From positions 3,100,001 through 3,164,000 of the forward strand of contig JBAIAC010000026.1 of NCBI GenBank assembly GCA_037349315.1: a stretch of DNA of 64,000 bases, written 5' to 3'. Under the pieces are notes generated by a model that did no database searches, was not told the DNA's origin, and saw only the letters and a program-made list of their open reading frames with translations. The translations under genes were made by a program, and so were the position numbers. Positions 32,521 to 43,485 of this stretch are shown piece by piece; within the stretch, counting starts at the first letter, position 1; each line of letters begins with the position of its first letter. Origin of the DNA: Chelydra serpentina. Taxonomy: Eukaryota; Chordata; Testudines; Chelydridae.

Positions 32521-33233
32521 TGAAGCTTCCTCTGGGGGAAGGTCCTGGCCCAGGGCTGAGGTCGAGGCCAGGAGCAGAGCCGCGTCTGGCCACAGGTCCA
32601 GCTACCGGCCCCCACGGCAGCCCAGCTGCCTTGGCCCCGGCCGCAACTCTGCTCCTGTCCCTGGCCGCGGCCCCACTCCCAGACCCATCCCCAGCTGCGC
32701 CCCCAGCCTTGGCCCCCTTGCTCCTATCCACGTATGTCCTGTTGTCCCATTCCTCCCCCCACCCACCTCCCGGTGGTGGGTGGGGAGCCGCAGACAGGGG
32801 TAAGGGGCGGGTGACCCTCAAAAGTTTGGGGACTGTTGGTGTAAGTGCTACACCATATTTATTTCTTGACTCTTTCCTTTCCTTCAATAGAACTGTGTTT
32901 TGATGCAATGTAGGTATAGATCTGAAATGTCCTGATAAAGTCTCGCTTGTCTGTTTTCGTTCCTTCTGTGGGTTCATTATATAGCCCATGAATTATCCTT
33001 CTATATTACACTGCATCCCTCTGCGTCTCTGAAACCCCTTCCCATTTATTCCTAATAGCATAGCGGGGAGGCAATATTAGCCACTGCCCTGCTCCAAGCT
33101 CTTTATCAAATTTGGCGGCTGGTCCTTCCACAGCTGTGCCAGATGTTTTCTTCTCATGCAAATGATCTGCTATGTATTCCTGCTGTGTTCCTATTGTTGC
33201 TTATTGATTTATCTTCCAAAACAGAGTAAATCT
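32521..33233. other. GC-rich patch then intronic sequence, no gene seen
   Basis: 32540-32820 is GC-rich with GGCC/CCCCA repeats and a GGTGGGTGGGG-like palindrome (CCCACCTCCCGGTGGTGGGT at 32760-32780). It ends GACCCTCAAAAGTTTGGGGA, and may be an old hAT-type MITE, but ends are not clear. Confidence 0.35.
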
Positions 33234-33546
33234 GTGGTGGATTCACAAGGCTTTCCCAGATTAGACAGGCATTATCCTCATGGGCCTCCTTTCTGCGGGA
33301 CAGGAATACAGCCCTCTACTTACTTTTAATCAGATCCTTGGGCAATTATTCCCTGCCCCCACCCTCACTGCATGGTTTGGCTTTGAAAGGGCCACTGCTG
33401 CATTAGTGATCTTTAACACCGAATTAAAATGCTACTAAACCCCTCTAGATGAACCTGTGGAAAATGTCCTCCTTGCTCTTTGCCAAGATGTGTCCAAGCA
33501 AAAAAAAACCTCCCGTGCACACTGCTTCATCCTGCCCGACCCATCT
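33234..33546 (+). repeat. Local duplication, copy B (uninterrupted)
   Basis: GTGGTGGATTCACAAGGCTT and onward to GCCCGACCCATCTT matches copy A in the same orientation, about 4.6 kb away. The sequence beyond both ends differs. Confidence 0.88.
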
Positions 33547-33970
33547 TGTGATGTTGCAGCATCCCCATCGGGTCCGTGGCTGGGCTCTCTAATATCCTGA
33601 GCTTGGCCTGATGATGTTGCGGGGAGGCTGTAGAGTAACCAGTTTGACATGTTAAATTCTAGGTGATCTCTGCATTTCCTTCCCCAAATGCTTTGGAGAA
33701 AGCTGAGGGGGGTACTGGTTATGGCAGGGATTTGGTAGCTGCCTTGCCAGTGCTTGTTTGCAAGAGCGTAGCAGTGCATATAAAGCCCAGTGCTTAAGGG
33801 GACAGCTGCCCAGTGTTGGTTTTCTTAAATCTGCATTTGGTTCTGGATGGATGGCTCTGGAGCCTGAGGCCTGATCTGTGCTGAAAAGCTGGACCTGCAT
33901 AGTTGTCTCATTCAGGGGAAGGAGGACTGAAAAACCACACCCCGACCAACGTAGATGTGCCAACCTGGAT

Positions 33971-34117
33971 GTGTCTACGCTGGGCTTCCATCAACACAGC
34001 TAATGCCGTTAGGGGAGCTGGTGTTCCTATGCCGATGGATAAACTCCTTCCAGCAGTGTAGGCTAGAACTACATTGTGGGGCTGTGCCGGTAGAGGCTTT
34101 GTAGTGTAGACCTACCC
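33971..34117. mobile_element. Short Harbinger-type MITE
   Basis: It begins GTGTCTACGCTGGG and ends GTAGTGTAGACCTACCC, followed by TTA (34118-34120). The interior contains CCATCAACACAGCTAATGCC and GTGGGGCTGTGCCGGTAGAG, another MITE family with shared termini. Confidence 0.6.
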
Positions 34118-34120
34118 TTA

Positions 34121-34770
34121 AATGGCTGTTCCCCTGGAACAGATAGAAGAAGGACAGCAGCAGGGACAGCACCCCCTGCCAGCATGCCCCAACCCTGACC
34201 GGGGAGGTATCTAGTCTGGGGTGAGGAGGTAAGTTACACCCAGGACCAAAAGAGCATGGGTGCTGTCTGTTGTGGCCGCCAAGAGAGGCGGTGGCTTTTG
34301 TGATGTGATCACCCGTAGGCTACCAAATAGTGCTGTGAGAATTCGCAGTCACCAGTGATATAGGCTGGATTTGAACGTAGACACGAGAGGTCCTATGGCC
34401 AGTCCCCGGAGCTGTTTTGTCCCTGGGAACCCAGTGGTGTATTCTGAGTACAAGGAATCGCAAGTGAAATTAGTTTAGTCTCAACATAGTTTCATTAGGC
34501 TCTCAAACACACCACAGAAACCACTCCTCAGTTCTTGAGGCCAATTAGATACGCTGGGGATACTTGATCTCTTTAGAGGGGCAGAGCAGGGGGATAGGGT
34601 TCCCCATGACTCCTTTCTGTATGGGAAGCTCATTAAGGAACAACGTGTGTGCCCTTGTGACAACGAAAGGGTACAGCTATAGTTCAGATGTTTGCATGGG
34701 CACTAGCTTCTCACTAATGTCCTGTCCCCGGCAGAAGGGAAAGGAGCTGCCTGGCACAGCCGAGCAGACG
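34121..34770. other. Intronic sequence, no gene seen
   Basis: Nothing recognised. Confidence 0.4.
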
Positions 34771-34949
34771 ACATAGAATATCAGGGTTGGAAGGGACCTT
34801 AGGAGGTCATCTACTCCAACCCCCTGCTCAAAGCAGGACCACAATCCCCAATTTGTGCCCCAGATCCCCAAATGGCCCCCTCCAGGATTGAACTCACAAC
34901 CCTGGGTTTAGCAGGCCAATGCTCAAACCACTGAGCTATCCCTCCCCCC
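34771..34949 (-). mobile_element. Cry I-type tRNA-derived SINE
   Basis: The + strand reads CATAGAATATCAGGGTTGGA, CCCCAATTTGTGCCCCAGAT, ACTGAGCTATCCCTCCCCCC. The CR1-like tail is shorter than in the other copies. Confidence 0.9.
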
Positions 34950-35314
34950 ATCTTAGCATCTGTTTTGCTGAACTGCAAATTGCGTTTGTTTTTGAATGGA
35001 TCTATTTTTATCCTGCCACACGAGGCTCCTCCATGTCGTATTTACAAAGCTAAAACCCAAAACATCCCAGAGAAGCTCGCTGGAGAGACATTTTGCAGAT
35101 TCTTGTGCTGCCACATCAGGTTTTGCTTAACATCATCTGCAGATACTGGCTCCCATGCCTTTGCCAGCGCTTGAACTGAGCCTTGTGCATGTGACGTGCT
35201 CCTGACGAGGTTTCCCTCTGCTTGAGCTGTTGCACTGGTTGTCCAGGTGTGACCAAAAGGAGATTCACGTTTTCAGCTTGACCGAGATCAGACAAGCCAA
35301 GGAGAGTGCTCAGC

Positions 35315-35450
35315 TATTCAGTTCCCTGTTCTGCTGCAGGCTTCCTGTGACCTTGGGCCAGTCCCTGTCAGTGCCTCGGTTTCCCCATCAGTAAAATGGG
35401 GATAATAGTACCTCCTGGGCTATTGGGAGGATATATGTATTAAAGATTAG
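35315..35450 (+). repeat. MIR-type SINE
   Basis: TTCCTGTGACCTTGGGCCAG, TCCCTGTCAGTGCCTCGGTT, TCCCCATCAGTAAAATGGGG, ATAATAGTACCTCCTGGGC is the MIR core and 3' half in order. Confidence 0.72.
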
Positions 35451-35665
35451 GATACTGCAGTCATAGGAGCCAGATACGTACCTGAGATATCTTGTCTGAT
35501 ACAAAGGTAATAGGCGCCATAAGCACCTAAATAATTGACCCATGTCTGTTTATTCTGTGCCCATCAGCATTGCATCCCTGTTCCTCTATCAGTCATAAAT
35601 AAGCAGACTTGTATGTTCACAGCTCTTCCTTTTTTCCTGTAACAGGAAGAGTTCTCAGGAACTTG

Positions 35666-35872
35666 TGGGGGAGGGATAGCTCAGTGGTTTGAGCATTGGC
35701 CTGCTAAACCCAGGATTGTGAGTTCAATCCTTGAGGGGGCCATTTAGGGATCTGGGGCAAAAATCTGTCAGGGGACAGTACTTGGTCCTGCTAGTGAAGG
35801 CAGGGGACTGGACTCAATGACCTTTCATGGTCCTTCCAGTTCTAGGAGATTGGCATATCTCCATTGATTGGA
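35666..35872 (+). mobile_element. Cry I-type SINE with a different 3' tail
   Basis: The head is GGGAGGGATAGCTCAGTGGT, TTGAGCATTGGCCTGCTAAA (A box TAGCTCAGTGG) and B-box-like GAGTTCAATCC, followed by the shared ATTTAGGGATCTGGGGCAAA. The tail then departs from the other five: AGTACTTGGTCCTGCTAGTG, AAGGCAGGGGACTGGACTCA, CCTTTCATGGTCCTTCCAGT, TCTAGGAGATTGG. It is the only SINE on the + strand. Confidence 0.85.
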
Positions 35873-36117
35873 ACTCCCTGATCTTATCCTGCTAGTCTCC
35901 TCTTCTCCATCTGAGAGCAGGCTCTCAGTTTTGGCATTATAAAGCATCCCAGTCTCTGCACGCCTACTCCGCTTTTAACAAACTTGGGGGTGCTGTCAAC
36001 TTCAAATCTCTCCAATTTTAAAGAGTTAACATAGTTTCAGGAACTGCCCCCGCCCACCAGTGGCTGCCATGGTTTTAGAATCACCTTGTTTTGTAAATGT
36101 CTCCCTCACCTTCACTA

Positions 36118-36355
36118 AGGCGTGTTTACATTGTTTTTGTTAAACCTCACTGCAAATGCCTATGTGGATATTCTTAAACTGATTTTAAACCTGGCTTATA
36201 TTGATTTAAATATTTATTGATATTCAGTAAGGAATCAACTGAAGCTAAATTGATATAACCCTGGTTTAAAGCAATTTTAAAGGGTTCATGTCAGTTTAAC
36301 TAAACTGGTTTTAAACTGATTTTGGTTAAACTAGTGCAACTTCATGCGTAGACTG
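36118..36355. mobile_element. Diverged MITE, same layout as 8887-9125
   Basis: It starts TAAGGCGTGTTTACATTG and ends GCAACTTCATGCGTAGACTG, with repeated TTTAAACTGGTTT-like words (AAACTGGTTTTAAACTGATT near 36305). No coding capacity. Confidence 0.45.
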
Positions 36356-36850
36356 AGCTTCCAGGGGTGTTTGAGACAATGGCAGGCTTAAAAAAAAAAA
36401 AAAGAAACTCCTTTCAAAATCCATATCCCTTTAACGTTTTGAAAAGTCTCAAGTAATTTGAGGGCATTTCCTTCCCAGCCAGAGCTATGGAGATTGCTCA
36501 GTGCATCAAGTGATCTGATTGCCTGCACATTTGGGGTTGCTATATAATATATATTTATAAGGACTTTAATATATATTCCTAATTGCCTGTCTCTTTTGAT
36601 ATATAATATGCCCTCATGAGTGATTGGAGCATATCAGTGCTATGAGCCACAGGGTGAATGTTTTGAATTGCCCTGGCAGCAGGAGGCATTTTTATAATTC
36701 CAGAAAGAGACAAGTAGCTGACCAAGCGCTGAAACACAAGGTATGCTGTACTGTAACTGAATACGACAGGGGAAGTTTGGTCTGGTTGCAGAGGATTCAG
36801 AAGCTCTCGGTTATGTTCCTGACTCTACCTCTGACTCTGTGTGGCCTTAA
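36356..36850. other. AT-rich intronic sequence
   Basis: It contains a poly-A run (about 36390-36403) and ATATAT stretches near 36540-36610. No gene is seen. Confidence 0.45.
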
Positions 36851-37395
36851 GTATCAGAGGGGTAGCCGTGTTAGTCTGTATCCACAAAAACAATGAGGAA
36901 TCCGGTGGCACCTTAAATACTAACCGATGTATTTGAGCATAAGCTTTCGTGGGTAAAAAAAACCACGTCTTCAGATGCATGGAGTGAAAATGACAGATAC
37001 AGGCATAAATATACTGGCACATGAAGAGAAGGGAGTTACCTTACAAGTAGAGACCCAGTGTTGACAAGGCCAGTTCAGTCAGGGTGGATGTGGTCCACTC
37101 CCAATAATTGAAAGAGAAACTGCAGAGCTACAATTCATTTGCAAAGTTAACTTTGCAAAGTTTACACCATTAGCATCATTTGCAAAGTTAACACCATTAA
37201 TTTGGGCTTGAATAGGGACTGGGAGTAGCTGGCTCACTACACTACAAAAGCAATTTTCTCCTCTTGATATTGACACCTCATCAATTATTGGGAATCCCGT
37301 TTTCTGACTATGGGTGCCATCATTACTACGGCACAAAGTTGCCTGAAGCTGCTCGGTCACATGGCTGCTTGTACAGCACACAAGACTTTGGCTCT
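36851..37395 (-). repeat. Unassigned interspersed repeat
   Basis: It begins AGTATCAGAGGGGTAGCCGT, GTTAGTCTGTATCC, continues with GGTGGCACCTTAAATACTAA and GAGCATAAGCTTTCGTGGGT, and later TGGTCCACTCCCAATAATTG. This is a common turtle/reptile repeat whose class I cannot fix; a Penelope-like origin is possible. Orientation given by the CACGAAAGCTTATGCTC word is a guess. Confidence 0.6.
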
Positions 37396-37499
37396 GACCT
37401 TTTCAGGCCTGGCTGGCCTCAGTGTAGACCAACCTGAGACCACCTAGACAAGTTTAGTTACACTTCCTCCTCCGGTTACCAAGTCCCTCCTGTGGTGAC

Positions 37500-38999
37500 T
37501 CAACCCTCAAGCAGTGTGCGCAGGAGTGCCCTTCTCCAGGCCCCAAACCTCGATGTCTCTAGTCATGGATGCGTCGGTGATGGGATGGGGAGTGCACTTA
37601 GGAAGACTCAGGACTCAGCCTCTGATCCCAGGCAGAACTTTTGCTTCACATCAACGTTGGGGAGCTAAGAGCGGTCCACCTTGCTTGCCAGACATTCCAG
37701 GCCCATCTGGAGGGCAGATGTGTATTATTGACCGACAACATCACAGCAATGGTCTATATAAACAGACAGGGTTGTGCTCACTTCTCTCCCCTGTGCCGGG
37801 AAGCCCTCAAGCTGTAGGACTTCAGCGTTGCCCATTTGATACATCTAGAGGCATCGTACCTTCCACCTTCCCAGAACAAACTGGCCGATCATCTCAGCAG
37901 ATCATTTCACAGTCACGAGTGGTCCCTCTGCCCAGAGGTTGTGATCAACATCTTCCAACGATGGGGGTTTCCCCAGATAGATTTGTTTGCAACAAAATAC
38001 AACAGGAAGTGTCACCAGTTTTGCTCCTTCCTGAATCACAGCCCGGGCTCACTCGCAGACGCCTTTCTCCTCCCCTGGAAGGACCATCTGCTGTATGCAT
38101 TCCTGCCCTTCCCTCTTGTACACAAAGTCCTACTGAAGGTGAGAAGGGAGTGAGCATAAATGATCTTAATAGCAGCGTGGCCATGCCAGCACTGGTTCAC
38201 CACACTTCTAAACCTGTCGATGGACATGCCGATAACCCTGCCCCTGGTCCCAGACTTGATCACAACAGGACCATGGCTACCTCCAGCATTCCAGTCGGCA
38301 GTCTCTCCATCTCACGGCATGGAAACTCCGTGGCTAAACCCCTCAGGGATCACATGCTCAGACCCTGTTCGAGAGGTCTTCCTTAGCAGGAAGCCATCCA
38401 CTAGGGCCACCTGTCTGGCCAAGTGGAAAAGATTCCCCATTTGGGCATTACAAAAAGACACTTCACCCTTACAGTCATCGATTCCCTTTATCCTGGACTA
38501 TTTGCTGCATCTGAAACAGCACCTGGTCGCTGTCTCAGCTTTCCACCCCGGTTCAGCTGGTCACTCTGTTTTTGCAAACCCCATGGTGGGCCGCTTCCTC
38601 AAAGGATTAGATAGGTTGTACCCTGAAGTAAGACAGCCAGTTCCCCCATGGGTTCTCAACCTAGTGCTTTCTTGGCTAACGGGACCTCCTTTCGAGCCCT
38701 TAGCAACATGCTGTCTTCTCTACTTTTCCTGGAAAGTAACGTTCTTGGTGGCTACAACTTCAGCCAGGAGGGTGTCTGATCTTAAGGCCTCAACCTTGGA
38801 GCCCCCAGACATGGTCTTCTATAAGGACAAGGTGCAGTCGCGACCACAGCCAGCCTTTCTCCAAAAGGTAGTTTTGCAATTCTACATGAACCAGGACATT
38901 TGTCTTCCTGGGGTGGGGGGGTGTTTTTTTCCCCCCCTAAGCTGCACACTAGCAACAGGGAACGAATGTTCCACTCCCTGGATGCCAGACGAGCATTAA
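37500..38999 (+). pseudogene. DIRS-type retrotransposon piece A (RNase H and tyrosine recombinase)
   Basis: The RNase H-like part appears in several frames: VMDASVMGWGVHLG (37566-37607), then LADHLSRSFHSHEWSLCPEV, FQRWGFPQIDLFATKYNRKC, SLADAFLLPWKDHLLYAFLP (37890-38110). The tyrosine-recombinase N-terminal and core part follows: RKPSTRATCLAKWKRFPIWA (38390 on), FLKGLDRLYPEVRQPVPPW, TTSARRVSDLKASTLEP (which holds the first conserved Arg), FYKDKVQSRPQPAFLQKVVL. It stops at 38999 where CR1 sequence begins. Frames shift repeatedly, so it is dead. DIRS elements use a recombinase rather than an integrase and have no conventional LTRs. Confidence 0.82.
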
Positions 39000-39001
39000 C
39001 C

Positions 39002-39606
39002 TTCTACGTTAATATATAAACTGGCCATCAGGAAGTTTAGATTTGAAATTAGACGAAGGTTTCTAACCATCAGAGGAGTGAAGTTCTGGAACAGCCTTCC
39101 AAGGGAAGCAGTGGGGGCAAAAGACCTATCTGGCTTCAAGATTAAGCTAGATACATTTATGGAGGGGATGGTTTGATGGGATAACATGATCTTAGTGGTA
39201 AAATTGCCATCAGTGGTAAATAGGACCAATGGTCAATGATGGGATGTTAGAAGTTACTACAGAGAACTTTTTCCTGGGTGTCTGGCTGGTGAGTCTTGCC
39301 CACATGCTCGGGGTTCAGCTGATCGCCATATTTGGGGTCGGGAAGGAATTTTCCTCCAGGGTAGATTGGCAGAGGCCCTGGAGGTTTTTTGCCTTCCTCT
39401 GCAGCATATGGCACGGGTCACTTACCGGAGGATTCTCTGCATCTTGAAGTCTTTAAACCATGATTTGAGGACTTCAATAGCTGAGACATAGGTGAGAGGA
39501 TTATTCCAGGAGTGGGTGAGTGAGATTCTGTGGCCTGCATTGTGCAGGAGGTCAGACTAGATCATAATGGTCCCTTCTGACCTTAAAGTCTGAGTCTATG
39601 AGTCTA
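39002..39606 (+). mobile_element. CR1 3' end inserted after DIRS piece A
   Basis: It opens with the CR1 ORF2 C-terminus (KFRFEIRRRFLTIRGVKFWN, then a final FMEGMV and stop at about 39175), followed by a long 3' UTR with GTGTCTGGCTGGTGAGTCTT and AGACTAGATCATAATGGTCC, and ends in TCTGAGTCTATGAGTCTA. Its UTR is the same family as 16880-17268 and 59103-59475. Confidence 0.82.
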
Positions 39607-40527
39607 CGTAAATTAAGTTGCCATGGGATAAGAGGGAAGATCCTTTCATGGATTGAGAACTGGTTAAAAGACAGGGAACAAAGGGTAGGAATAAATGGTA
39701 AATTTTCAGAATGGAGAGGCTTAACTAGTGGTGTTCCCCAAGGGTCAGTCCTAGGACCAATCCTATTCAAATTATTCATAAATGATCTGGAGGAAGGGGT
39801 AAATAGTGAGGTGGCAAAGTTTGCAGATGATACTAAGCTGCTCAAGATAGTTAAGACCAAAGCAGACTACAAAGCACTTCAAAAAGATCTCACGAAACTA
39901 AGTCATTGGGCAACAAAATGGCAAATGAAATGTAATGTGGATAAATGTAAAGTAATGCACATTGGAAAAAATAACCCCAACTATACATACAATATGATGG
40001 GGGCTAATTTAGCTACAACTAATCAGGAAAAAGATCTTAGAGTCATCGTGGATAGTTCTCTGAAGACATCCATGCAGTGTGCAGCGGCAGTCAAAAAAGC
40101 AAACAGGACGTTAGGAATCATTAAAAAAGGGATAGCGAATAAGACTGAGAATATCTTACTGCCCTTATACAAATCCATAGTGCGCCCACATCTTGAATAC
40201 TGCGTACAAATGTGGTGGTCTCATCTCGAAAAGGATATACTGGCATTAGAAAAGGTTCAGAGAAGGGCAACTAAAATGATTAGGGGTTTGGAACAGGTCC
40301 CATATGAGGAGAGATTAAAGAGGCTAGGACTTTTTAGCTTGGAAAAGAGGAGCCTAAGGGGGGATATGATAGAGGTATATAAAATCATGAGTGGTGTGGA
40401 GGAAGTGAATAAGGAAAAGTTATTTACTTGTTCTTATAATAGAAGAACTAGAGGCCACCCAATGAAATTAGTGGACAGCAGGTTTAAAACAAATAAAAGG
40501 AAGTTCTTCACACAGCGCACAGTGTGA
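39607..40527 (+). pseudogene. CR1-group LINE reverse transcriptase fragment
   Basis: An open frame of about 309 codons lacks both N-terminal endonuclease and its own 3' end. Motifs: [56 protein letters not shown] (both catalytic Asp present), [37 protein letters not shown]. It begins directly after a CR1 tail and stops abruptly at FFTQRTV next to DIRS piece B. It differs from the other three CR1 copies, so it is another subfamily. Confidence 0.85.
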
Positions 40528-40539
40528 TAGCTCCTGATA

Positions 40540-42117
40540 GCTCCGACTTGGCCTCGCCAGCACTGGTTCGGCACTCTGCTGGACCTCTCGGTGGCTGCTC
40601 TGTTGCAGCTGCTGCTCTGGTCAGACCTGCTGTCCCAGAACCACAGCCGACTACTGCACCCGAATCTAGCAGTTCTGCACCTGATGGCTTGGTTGCTGCA
40701 TGATTGAATGCGTAAAAGCAGGCATGCTTGGCCAGTGTTCAACAGATCCTGATGGGTAGTAGAAAGCCCTCCACCAGAGCGACCAACCTGGCCAAGTGGA
40801 AACTGTTCACATGTTGGGCTTTGGACCAAAATCTTTGGCCCGAACAGGTCTCAGTCCAGTCAATCCTGGACTATCTTTGCCTCTCAAGCTCCAGAGTCGG
40901 TCTCTTTCATTGGTTAAGGTCCACTTGGCTGCTATTTCAGCCTTCCACCCTCCGGTACAGGGCAGGTCAGTCTTTGCTCATGACATGATGGTCCAGTTTC
41001 TAAAAGGTCTGGAGAGGCTCTACCCTCACGTCTGTGACCCTGTCCCAGCTTGGGACCTGAATTTCATGCTGTCAAGGCTCCCAGGTTTTCCTTTTGAGCG
41101 ACTGGCTTCTGTTCTCTTCTGCTGCTCTCATCGAAGGTCTCCTTTCTGGTGGCGATATCATCCGCCCGTAGGGTCTCTGAAATTAGAGCACTCACCTCAG
41201 AACCACTATACCCAGTGTTCTATAAGGACAAAGTTCAACTGTGGTTGCACCCAGCCTTTCTGCCCAAGGTCGTTTCGCAGCTTCATACTAACCAGGACAT
41301 GTATTTACTGGTCTTCTTTCCGAAACCTCATAAGTCAGACGAGGAGTGTAGACTGCACACGCTCGACGTCAGGAGATAACTAGCCTTTTATATTGAAAGG
41401 ACTAAGCTGTTTCTTAAGTCGATGCAGCTCTTCATCGTGGTGGCAGACAGAATGAAGGGCCTTTCTGCTCTGCTCAGAGAATTTCATCGTGGATAACCGC
41501 CTGCATCAGGTCTTGCTATGAACAGGCAAACGTGCCACCGCCAGCGATTGTAACCGATCCGTCAACCAGAGCGCAAGCCTCGTCGGCAGGCTTTTTGGCC
41601 CAGGTGGCGATTCTAGATATCTGCAGGTCTTCTACTTGGTCATCCATCCATATGTTAGTATCCCATTACACGATCACCCAGCAGGCCTGAGATGATGCTG
41701 GCTTTGGCAGAGCAGTGCTGCAAGCCGCACAATCGTGAACTCTGAGCCCACCTCCAGGGATACTGCTTGTGAGTCGCCTAGAAGGGAATAGACATGAGCA
41801 AGCACTCGAAGAAGAAAAACGGTTACCTACCTTTTGTAACTGTTGTTCTTCGAGATGTGTTGCTCGTGTCCATTCCATGACCCGCCCGCCTTTCCCGCTG
41901 ACAAGTTGCCGCCAAGAAGGAACTGAGAGGGAACAGGGCCAGCAATGCTTGATATACCGGCACACGAGCGTGGGGCTCAAGAGGGTGCCAGAGCCAGCCC
42001 TATGGATACCACTAAGGCAAAAAATTCCAACAATGGTGCACACACCTAGAATGGAATGGACACGAGCAACACATCTCGAAGAACAATAGTTACGAAAGGT
42101 AGGTAACCGGTTTTTCT
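40540..42117 (+). pseudogene. DIRS-type retrotransposon piece B (recombinase, 3' terminus)
   Basis: It begins in the region just before the recombinase (CCTCGCCAGCACTGGTTCGG encodes a PRQHWFG-like motif seen in piece A at 38190), then RKPSTRATNLAKWKLFTCWA, FLKGLERLYPHVCDPVPAWD, SSARRVSEIRALTSEPL, FFPKPHKSDEECRLHTLDVR, stop. A diverged C-terminus follows to about 41700, including a spot reading PSTRAQASS (about 41559) where a His-x-x-Arg pair is expected. It ends in the inverted-repeat terminus 41803-42117. Sequence overlaps piece A in content, so these are two copies, not two halves. Confidence 0.8.
41803..42117. repeat. Inverted-repeat terminus of the DIRS-type element
   Basis: The left arm (about 41808-41880) carries CGGTTACCTACCTTTTGTAA, TTCTTCGAGATGTGTTGCTC and GTGTCCATTCCA. 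The right arm (about 42051-42117) carries the reverse complement, TGGAATGGACACGAGCAACA, CATCTCGAAGAACAATAGTT and AGGTAGGTAACCG. About 170 bp separates the arms. The right part recurs at 1-138. Confidence 0.8.
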
Positions 42118-42795
42118 CCCAAACAGCTGACAGTTGCAAATACCATGTGTCTTTTCTCAGTGCCGTTTCTTTTATTTGCATGCGTAGATCAAGCAAGGGT
42201 GGAGAAGCGCTTTAAAGCTGCGGTGGCCTTTGTGGCCATTGTTGCAGTGAGTTTTTTGCAGCTTTACAGCTCAAATGAGCTGTTTGACATTATGTACCGA
42301 GAATCTGGAAAGTGAGCTCAGAGCCTCATCTGGGCTGAGTTTCTCCAGATACTTTCTGGAGAGCTGAGAATGTGCACTCTGCCTGCAGTTCTAATTTTGT
42401 GTTCTTCAGGTCTTGCAGGGTCACTCCTTTCAAGGGGAAGCTGTGCTTCCCACACCTCTTCATTCTGTTGCTTATACAATGAAGGAGCTTTATGGCCCAT
42501 CACTCGTACTTTCCTTCCAACCATCAGCACTTATCCGAACAGTGGTTGTAAGGATCACGTCTGGTCATGAACTCTTCAGAGCTGCAACTTCCTTTTCCAA
42601 ACTACACTACTCCTCCCGTGTCAAGTGTGCAGATGCTTCAGCTCTCTGGTGAAAGGTCTGGCATTTTTCTTGGATCCCATTCAGGAACTGTCGAGAGAAG
42701 CTTTAGGATTGTACTGTGTCCCAGAGGGAGACTTCTCTGCCAAGCTTTGGATGAGAGGAGGTGAAGAGTACAGGGTCTGCACCCATGTTAAATGC
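42118..42795. other. Intronic sequence, no gene seen
   Basis: Nothing recognised between the DIRS terminus and the LTR. Confidence 0.4.
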
Positions 42796-43485
42796 TGTGA
42801 CAGACCCAGGTAAGTTGGGTACAACAAAGTAGTAGCATGCAGATATACTGGCCACTGGATTCCCAGTTTTCTGTTCCCTGACTGACCAGGGTAGGGACTG
42901 CTCCAGGCTAATGAGAACACCTGACTCTAATTAACCGGCAAAGAGTCAGGTGAGGCCATTAAGTTGATGTGAACATCTGACTCTAATTAAGGGTCTTCTG
43001 AGCATATAAAAGGGCTCACTCCAGTCAGGCTGAGGAGAGCCAGGGAGTCAGAGGTGAGGAAGTGCTGCTGAAGGGCTGAGTAAATAAGGACACCCTCAAC
43101 CCATCAGTAAGGGAGCCCTAAGGTAAGGGTGAAGAAGGGAGAAGTGGGAGAGCTGTGGGGAAGTGGCCCAGGGAATTGTAGCAACTCTGGCAGTGAAAGG
43201 TCGGCTGCCAACAGCTGCTACCATAAGGGTCCCTCGGCCGGAACCCAGAGTAGAAGGCAGGACAGGAGGCTAAACTGTTCTGCAATAAGCCCATAGGGAC
43301 AACAGGGACTGTGGGAGTTCTCTCACCAACCTCCTGGCTGGCTTATGATGAAAAGGGCTCAGTAGACTGTAACCCTGGCCCTAGAGAGAGAGAGGCCATG
43401 TGGAGGGTCGCAGTGAGCCTCTGAGGCTAGCATAAACTGCCTAGAAGCGCGGGATCCACAGGGACAAGGTCAGAGCTCTGCCACA
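42796..43485 (+). mobile_element. Probable solo LTR of a Ty3/gypsy-type element
   Basis: It starts TGTGACAGACCC and ends GCTCTGCCACA (TG...CA). It contains a TATA-like GCATATAAAAGGGCTCACTC near 43003, followed by CAGTCAGGCTGAGGAGAGCC, typical of turtle gypsy-type LTRs. It is flanked by ATGC (42792-42795 and 43486-43489), possibly AATGC. No internal domain adjoins. Confidence 0.7.

Noticed and set aside
32369..32989. 206-codon open frame on the - strand
   Set aside because: It spans the end of the Harbinger element, a MIR tail and a GC-rich patch; no conserved motif, and the Gly/Ala-rich part follows base composition.
35666..35750. Possible tRNA gene (A and B boxes present)
   Set aside because: It is the tRNA-derived head of a Cry SINE: no acceptor stem pairing is completed and SINE sequence continues downstream.
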